The translations under genes and the position numbers were made by a program. From Lachnospiraceae bacterium (lineage in GTDB: Bacteria > Bacillota > Clostridia > Lachnospirales > Lachnospiraceae), in the NCBI GenBank assembly GCA_009774615.1, contig VSOC01000204.1, positions 1 through 5,214 on the forward strand: a stretch of 5,214 nt of DNA. The letters run 5' to 3'. The stretch's first letter is position 1, and the number at the start of each line of letters is the position of its first letter. Below the pieces are notes generated by a model. That model saw only the letters and a program-made list of their open reading frames with translations, did no database searches and was not told where the DNA came from. Positions 1-3,018 of the stretch are shown piece by piece.

Positions 1-105
1 TCTTTTTTTCTTTCACCCTTTCCTCCAATCTGTGCACGTTTTTCAGCACATACAGGTATGGGTGAACCGCTTTTCCATCACCCTTTCCTCCAATCTGTGC
101 ACGTT
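1..105 (-). other. Intergenic region after prmC, probable entrance to prfA
   Basis: There is no recognisable gene after the prmC stop. The region holds two copies of a ribosome-binding-site repeat. Between them is a mini-ORF of 11 codons (minus strand 78 to 43, peptide MEKRFTHTCMC) placed behind the first copy with good spacing. On the RNA, GGGTGA (78-83) can pair with TCACCC (60-65), giving a 6-bp stem and 12-base loop that would cover the end of the first ribosome binding site and the mini-ORF start. TGTGC and GCACA at 31-35 and 46-50 can form a second short stem. No intrinsic terminator is visible, so transcription probably continues into the next gene. In related Clostridia that gene is prfA, but nothing here proves it. 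Confidence 0.4.
6..42 (-). repeat. Direct repeat, copy distal to prmC
   Basis: This 37-bp segment matches 71-107 at 35 of 37 positions, and the 30 bases at 13-42 are identical to 78-107. The period is 65 bp. Read on the minus strand it contains a GTGCAC palindrome followed by GATTGGAGGAAAGGGTGA, so it carries a strong ribosome binding site core (GGAGG, complement at 22-26). It lies at the left edge of the window, where the gene after prmC should begin, and the real start codon may be just outside the window. An in-frame GTG lies 5 bases after GGAGG. Confidence 0.85.
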
Positions 106-107
106 TT
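71..107 (-). repeat. Direct repeat, copy touching the prmC stop codon
   Basis: This is the second copy of the 37-bp repeat, 35 of 37 bases identical to 6-42. It begins inside the prmC stop codon (106-108) on the minus strand, so one border of the duplicated block sits at the end of that gene. It carries the same GGAGG ribosome binding site core (complement at 87-91). Here the site is followed by overlapping GTG and ATG codons, with the ATG at 76-78 placed 8 bases after GGAGG. The two copies flank 28 bp of unrelated sequence, or 35 bp if only the perfectly identical part is counted. Confidence 0.85.
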
Positions 108-1038
108 ACTTCTTCCAGACCGCCGCCGCCACGCGATCCTTTCCGGCAGTGTCTTTGATAATGCGAACCTTAGTAAATCCGGCTTCCTCTAAGATTTCTT
201 TCACGGCCTCCCCCTGGTCATGGCCGATTTCCAGGTATACCGACGCCCCATCCTTCAGGTACGGCCTGCCCTCCGCTGCAATCCTCCGGTAAAACAGCAA
301 GCCGTCTTCGCTCCCGTCTAATGCCATCCTTGGTTCATAATCACGCACTTCCGGTTCTAAGCCTTCAATAACATCGGTGGGAATGTAGGGCGGATTGGAC
401 ACGAAAAGATCATATTTTGTTTCGTGTAATTTCGCTTTTTCCGCTACGGGCGGTACATCATCTTCATGAGAATCATTTATTCCCAATGCAGCGAACAAAT
501 CCCCTTCCAGAAATACCACCTTTTCCTGCATTTCCCCATATAATAACTGCTTCTTATTTTTTTCAGCGACTTTTAATGCTTCTTTTGATAAATCTATCGC
601 GTGAATTTTTCCATATTTTCCCATAATCGCCAGACTGAGGGCGATGCAGCCGGAACCGGTGCAGAGATCAAGCACCGCCTCATTGTTTCCCGGATGTTCT
701 TTCAGCACCAGTTCAACTAAGGTTTCCGTATCCTGGCGGGGAATCAGCACATGACGGCTGACATAAAAGGTAAATCCCATAAACTCCTGCGTCCCTAAGA
801 TCTGCTGCAGCGGAATACGCTTCCCGCGCTGGGCAATCATCCCGCGGTAGCGGGCAGTCATCTCTTCAATCTCCGGATTTTGGGGAAGTTCCCGGCTTCG
901 GTTCATCAGAAAATGCACCATATCCGTGCGGAATGCTTCTAATAAAAGATATTTGGCGTCAAGTTCCGGCTCCGGGCTTCCCCTGCGCTTTAACTGCTCC
1001 CGGCCATAAGTTAAAAGTGTCTGCAATGTCTGCTTCAT
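106..1038 (-). CDS. prmC: Peptide chain release factor N5-glutamine methyltransferase PrmC (HemK)
   Basis: The family transfers a methyl group from S-adenosylmethionine to the glutamine of the GGQ motif in release factors RF1 and RF2, in the cytoplasm, which improves translation termination. The protein has 310 residues. Residues 1-80 form the helical PrmC N-terminal domain that contacts the release factor. A conserved IPRQDTE stretch is at 99-105, the SAM-binding motif I DLCTGSG at 124-130, and the catalytic NPPY motif, which binds the target glutamine, at 215-218, followed by the usual EPEVRDYEPRMALDG block. Residues about 184-207 are a hydrophilic insert before NPPY that is longer than I expect for the family. 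The start codon overlaps the stop of the upstream DUF1385 gene (ATGA, 1035-1038), and a GAGGGG lies 8 bases before it, so translational coupling is likely. All diagnostic motifs are intact. Confidence 0.96.
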   Translation of the reverse strand: MKQTLQTLLTYGREQLKRRGSPEPELDAKYLLLEAFRTDMVHFLMNRSRELPQNPEIEEMTARYRGMIAQRGKRIPLQQILGTQEFMGFTFYVSRHVLIPRQDTETLVELVLKEHPGNNEAVLDLCTGSGCIALSLAIMGKYGKIHAIDLSKEALKVAEKNKKQLLYGEMQEKVVFLEGDLFAALGINDSHEDDVPPVAEKAKLHETKYDLFVSNPPYIPTDVIEGLEPEVRDYEPRMALDGSEDGLLFYRRIAAEGRPYLKDGASVYLEIGHDQGEAVKEILEEAGFTKVRIIKDTAGKDRVAAAVWKK

Positions 1039-1979
1039 CCCTGCTGCCCCTCGGGAAAGTTCTCCGCCAGATACGCTCTCCAGTCAAACACCGTTTCCAC
1101 GGCACGTATAGCTACCTCAATCATCTTATCATCGGGTTCCTTCGTGGTTAAATTCTGCATCCACAGACCGGGGCGGCTTAAGATATCAACAATCTTGGCA
1201 TCGCTTCTCCCGGCAAGGCGCAGAAATTCATAGGATACCCCCGCAATCACCGGCACCAGCACAATCCGGCTGAGAATCCTGAGCCACAGCGTATCGACCC
1301 GGACAACCATAAAAAATAAAATGCTGATCACCATAACAATCAAGAGGAAACTTGTTCCGCAGCGCTTATGCTGCTTGGAACTTTTGCGCACATTGTCCAC
1401 GGTAAGTTCCATGCCGTGCTCAATGCAGTTGATGCATTTATGCTCCGCGCCGTGATACATAAAAGTTCGGCGGATATCTTCCATGCGGGAAACCAGTTTG
1501 ATATACGTAATAAAAATGGCAATACGGATAATTCCCTCAATCACAGCCATCACCGTTTCCGAGGTAATCACCTTCCGAAAAACACCGGCAATCACCAAAG
1601 GCAGCACCATAAAAATCCCGATAGCCATAACCACCGAAAAAACCATGACCAGGCTCATCAGCACGCCTTCCAGCTTTTCCCCAAAAACCTTATCCAGCCA
1701 CAGTTCAAACTTGCCAGGCTGTACATCCTCATCATCTTCAAAAAAACTTGCCGACCAGGTAAGCGTCTTCATGCCCAGAATCATCGAATCGGCAAAGCTG
1801 AATACCCCCCGCACAAAAGGAAGGGAAAACAGCTTCACCCTCTCCGTCAGGCTGACATAGGTTTCCTTTTCTACTTCAATCTCACCATTTGGCTTGCGGA
1901 CAGCGGTGGCATATTCATCTTTATTCTTCATCATAATCCCTTCAATAACCGCCTGCCCGCCAATTCCCGAATACTTCAT
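1035..1979 (-). CDS. DUF1385 (YqhQ-like) integral membrane protein
   Basis: This belongs to the DUF1385 family (Bacillus subtilis YqhQ is a member), whose biochemical role I do not know. Counting from the upstream ATG, it opens with the family signature GGQAVIEGIMM at residues 8-18. Hydrophobic, probably membrane-spanning stretches lie at about 106-136, 143-165, 211-228 and 234-252. Between the two hydrophobic pairs sits a conserved polar block, YHGAEHKCINCIEHG (176-190), followed by KRCGTSF (206-212). Its histidines, glutamates and cysteines could bind a metal, but that is inference. Two ATGs are adjacent: the one at 1979 lies 6 bases after AGGAGG (complement 1986-1991), the one at 1982 only 3, so I chose 1979 (314 residues). 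The gene follows a terminator and overlaps prmC by four bases, so the pair is probably translated together. Confidence 0.93.
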   Translation of the reverse strand: MKYSGIGGQAVIEGIMMKNKDEYATAVRKPNGEIEVEKETYVSLTERVKLFSLPFVRGVFSFADSMILGMKTLTWSASFFEDDEDVQPGKFELWLDKVFGEKLEGVLMSLVMVFSVVMAIGIFMVLPLVIAGVFRKVITSETVMAVIEGIIRIAIFITYIKLVSRMEDIRRTFMYHGAEHKCINCIEHGMELTVDNVRKSSKQHKRCGTSFLLIVMVISILFFMVVRVDTLWLRILSRIVLVPVIAGVSYEFLRLAGRSDAKIVDILSRPGLWMQNLTTKEPDDKMIEVAIRAVETVFDWRAYLAENFPEGQQG

Positions 1980-1985
1980 CATCTT

Positions 1986-1991
1986 CCTCCT
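1986..1991 (-). promoter_or_regulatory. Ribosome binding site of the DUF1385 gene
   Basis: On the minus strand this is a perfect AGGAGG. It decides between two adjacent ATG codons: spacing is 3 bases to the ATG at 1980-1982 and 6 bases to the ATG at 1977-1979, so the second is the better start. It begins only 6 bases after the U tract of the preceding terminator. Confidence 0.8.
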
Positions 1992-1997
1992 TCAAGG

Positions 1998-2046
1998 AAA
2001 AAAAGCGTCCTCTTCCCTACGCTGCACACGTAAAAGAGCACGCTTT
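1998..2046 (-). terminator. Intrinsic terminator after rpmE
   Basis: On the minus-strand RNA, AAAGCGT (2040-2046) pairs with ACGCTTT (2002-2008). After a single G-G mismatch, CTCTTTT (2032-2038) pairs with GGAAGAG (2010-2016), the last two pairs being G-U. A small inner stem TACG/CGTA can form in the loop. Seven U residues follow (1998-2004, the first ones also closing the stem). This is a strong Rho-independent terminator about 25 bases after the rpmE stop. It leaves almost no room for a promoter before the DUF1385 gene, so the downstream pair must depend on read-through or on a promoter overlapping this region. Confidence 0.85.
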
Positions 2047-2071
2047 ATCTACAATTCTTATCCTACTTTCC

Positions 2072-2278
2072 CTAGTTTGCATTAATGCCATACTTACGGT
2101 TAAACTTATCAATACGTCCGCGGGCTGCAGCGGTCTTCTGCTGTCCGGTATAGAATGAATGGCACTTGGAGCAGACTTCTACGTGAATATCGCTCTTTGT
2201 CGAACCAGTTACGAACTCATTTCCACAGTTGCAAACAACTTTTGCCTGATAGTAAGTTGGATGGATTCCCTCTCTCAT
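2072..2278 (-). CDS. rpmE: Large-subunit ribosomal protein L31 (bL31), zinc-binding form
   Basis: This 68-residue protein of the 50S ribosomal subunit matches the bL31 family over its whole length, starting MREGIHPTYYQ and ending in a basic segment, RGRIDKFNRKYG. Cysteines at 16, 18, 36 and 39 (CNC and CSKC) form the zinc site that marks the zinc-containing paralog, as opposed to the cysteine-free form made under zinc shortage in many bacteria. The reading frame stays open 15 codons further upstream, but the start at 2278 gives the family's normal N-terminus and has GAGGTGA about 6 bases before it. The gene has its own promoter and leader upstream and a strong terminator downstream, so it can be made as a short single-gene transcript. 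In many Clostridia rpmE directly follows rho; here an acetyltransferase gene lies between them. Confidence 0.97.
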   Translation of the reverse strand: MREGIHPTYYQAKVVCNCGNEFVTGSTKSDIHVEVCSKCHSFYTGQQKTAAARGRIDKFNRKYGINAN

Positions 2279-2345
2279 GATTTTCACCTCGCTCTTATTA
2301 TTTGCGGTTTCCGACCGCATCAATCTCTGTATTTCTACAACAGCC
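2279..2345 (-). promoter_or_regulatory. Structured 5' leader of rpmE, candidate L31 ribosomal leader
   Basis: The predicted transcript has about 65 bases before the rpmE start. Two compact hairpins can form on the minus-strand RNA. The first is TGTA-GAAA-TACA (2328-2339), capped by a GAAA tetraloop. The second is TGCGGT-CGGAA-ACCGCA (2303-2319), with a 6-bp stem and 5-base loop. The ribosome binding site GAGGTGA follows at about 2284-2290. Leader RNAs of L31 genes that may bind the protein for feedback control have been described in Firmicutes and other phyla. I do not remember their consensus well enough to say that this one matches. The hairpins are seen in the sequence; the regulatory role is inferred. 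Confidence 0.4.
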
Positions 2346-2350
2346 TTACA

Positions 2351-2379
2351 AGTATACCATAGAGATTTGTAAAATGCAA
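2351..2379 (-). promoter_or_regulatory. Probable sigma-A promoter of rpmE
   Basis: The minus strand has a -10 box TATACT (2351-2356, five of six consensus bases) preceded by TGG, which fits the extended -10 TGn element. Exactly 17 bases upstream is TTGCAT (2374-2379), matching only the TTG of the -35 consensus. The extended -10 could compensate for the weak -35. Transcription should start near 2344-2346, giving the structured leader described for 2279-2345. Confidence 0.75.
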
Positions 2380-2385
2380 CGGTTT

Positions 2386-2416
2386 TATGGGATAAACTTT
2401 CTATGAGATAAACTTT
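2386..2416. repeat. 15-bp direct repeat, period 16, upstream of the rpmE promoter
   Basis: TATGGGATAAACTTT (2386-2400) and TATGAGATAAACTTT (2402-2416) differ at one base and are separated by one C. The pair lies directly upstream of the -35 box of rpmE. It may be an accidental short duplication, or two sites for a DNA-binding protein about one and a half helical turns apart. It does not resemble the Zur operator as I know it. Confidence 0.8.
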
Positions 2417-2455
2417 TTGATTCAGCTTGCTTTTGATGAAATTGATGCATTACTA
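2417..2455. other. Unassigned AT-rich intergenic stretch
   Basis: These 39 bases lie between the acetyltransferase terminator and the 16-bp-period repeat upstream of rpmE. I see no hairpin, promoter or gene that I would defend. On the plus strand the frame reading QLAFDEIDALLKK is open across it and stops at 2462-2464. Confidence 0.3.
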
Positions 2456-2484
2456 AAAAAATAGAAAAAAAGACACCTATCTTT
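2456..2484 (-). terminator. Weak intrinsic terminator after the acetyltransferase gene
   Basis: On the minus-strand RNA, AAAGAT (2479-2484) can pair with GTCTTT (2469-2474) around an AGGT loop, a 6-bp A/U-rich stem with one G-U pair. A T-rich tail, TTTTCTATTTTTTT, follows. The stem starts inside the stop codon of the acetyltransferase gene (2483-2485). The stem is weak but the U-rich tail is convincing, so it probably ends part of the rho-acetyltransferase transcript. Confidence 0.45.
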
Positions 2485-2995
2485 ATCCGTCAATCGCCAC
2501 AAACCGCTCATGCGGCATATCTATGCCCCGGTAATGTTTTGTCCAGGTATCTGTTTTTATCATGCCGTTTCGGATAGCAACCTTTTGAGATGCGGTATTC
2601 GTATCCCGGATAATAGAGCAGACTTCCTTTGCCTTGAGTGTTTCAAAGGCGTATTGCTTACATGCCCTGGCAGCTTCGGTGGCGTAGCCCTGATGCCAGT
2701 GCTTCCGTTCAAAAAGATAGCCGATTTCCAGTACTTCCTGGTCTTTCCATGGCTGCATGGTCAGTCCGCACTGTCCAATCATGGCATCGGTTTCTTTTAG
2801 AATGACCGCCCATAAGCCAAACCCCCATTTCCGATAGCGGGAAATCTGACGGTCGAGCCATTCCTGAACTTCTCTGTCGCTGAAAGCGCCTTCATAGGCA
2901 TACATGGTTTCTTCATCCTGTAATATTTGGCACAGGGAATGAAAATCATCCTGCGTTATCTCGCGAAAGGATAAGCGTTTGGTTTCAAATATCAT
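2483..2995 (-). CDS. GNAT-family N-acetyltransferase, RimJ/RimL type
   Basis: This predicted cytoplasmic enzyme transfers acetyl from acetyl-CoA to an amine; the substrate cannot be told from the sequence. From the chosen start it has 170 residues, normal for the family. It begins with the typical MIFETKRLSFREI strand. The acetyl-CoA-binding motif A is the segment HWHQGYATEAAR at 99-110, and the late motif NTASQKVAIRNGM lies at 133-145. An ATG four codons upstream (3007) is possible but has no ribosome binding site. GAGGT (complement 3001-3005) lies about 5-6 bases before the ATG at 2995, which also gives the standard family N-terminus. The gene starts 23 bases after the rho stop with no terminator between, so it is probably co-transcribed with rho. 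RimJ/RimL relatives acetylate ribosomal protein N-termini, but many small-molecule enzymes share this fold, so no specific name is justified. Confidence 0.9.
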   Translation of the reverse strand: MIFETKRLSFREITQDDFHSLCQILQDEETMYAYEGAFSDREVQEWLDRQISRYRKWGFGLWAVILKETDAMIGQCGLTMQPWKDQEVLEIGYLFERKHWHQGYATEAARACKQYAFETLKAKEVCSIIRDTNTASQKVAIRNGMIKTDTWTKHYRGIDMPHERFVAIDG

Positions 2996-3018
2996 TTTGT
3001 ACCTCATTCTGCATTATT

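Noticed and set aside
13..107. Two identical 30-bp repeats with a 35-bp spacer, the geometry of a minimal CRISPR unit.
   Set aside because: Only two copies are visible. The repeat contains a ribosome binding site and starts in the prmC stop codon, its flanking similarity extends unevenly, and no cas gene is present. A duplication at a gene junction explains it better, though more copies outside the window cannot be excluded.
1368..2033. A 221-codon plus-strand ORF opposite the DUF1385 gene.
   Set aside because: It is a His/Asn/Lys-rich complement of a membrane-protein gene, matches no family I recognise, and runs through the terminator. The minus-strand frame has clear family motifs and a good ribosome binding site.
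2072..2323. An 83-residue version of L31 starting 15 codons further upstream.
   Set aside because: The extension would run through the leader hairpin, is not typical of the family, and the GAGGTGA ribosome binding site serves the ATG at 2278.
2483..3007. A 174-residue version of the acetyltransferase starting at 3007.
   Set aside because: No ribosome binding site precedes that ATG. Its own ATGAGGT contains the site used by the ATG at 2995, which gives the normal family N-terminus.
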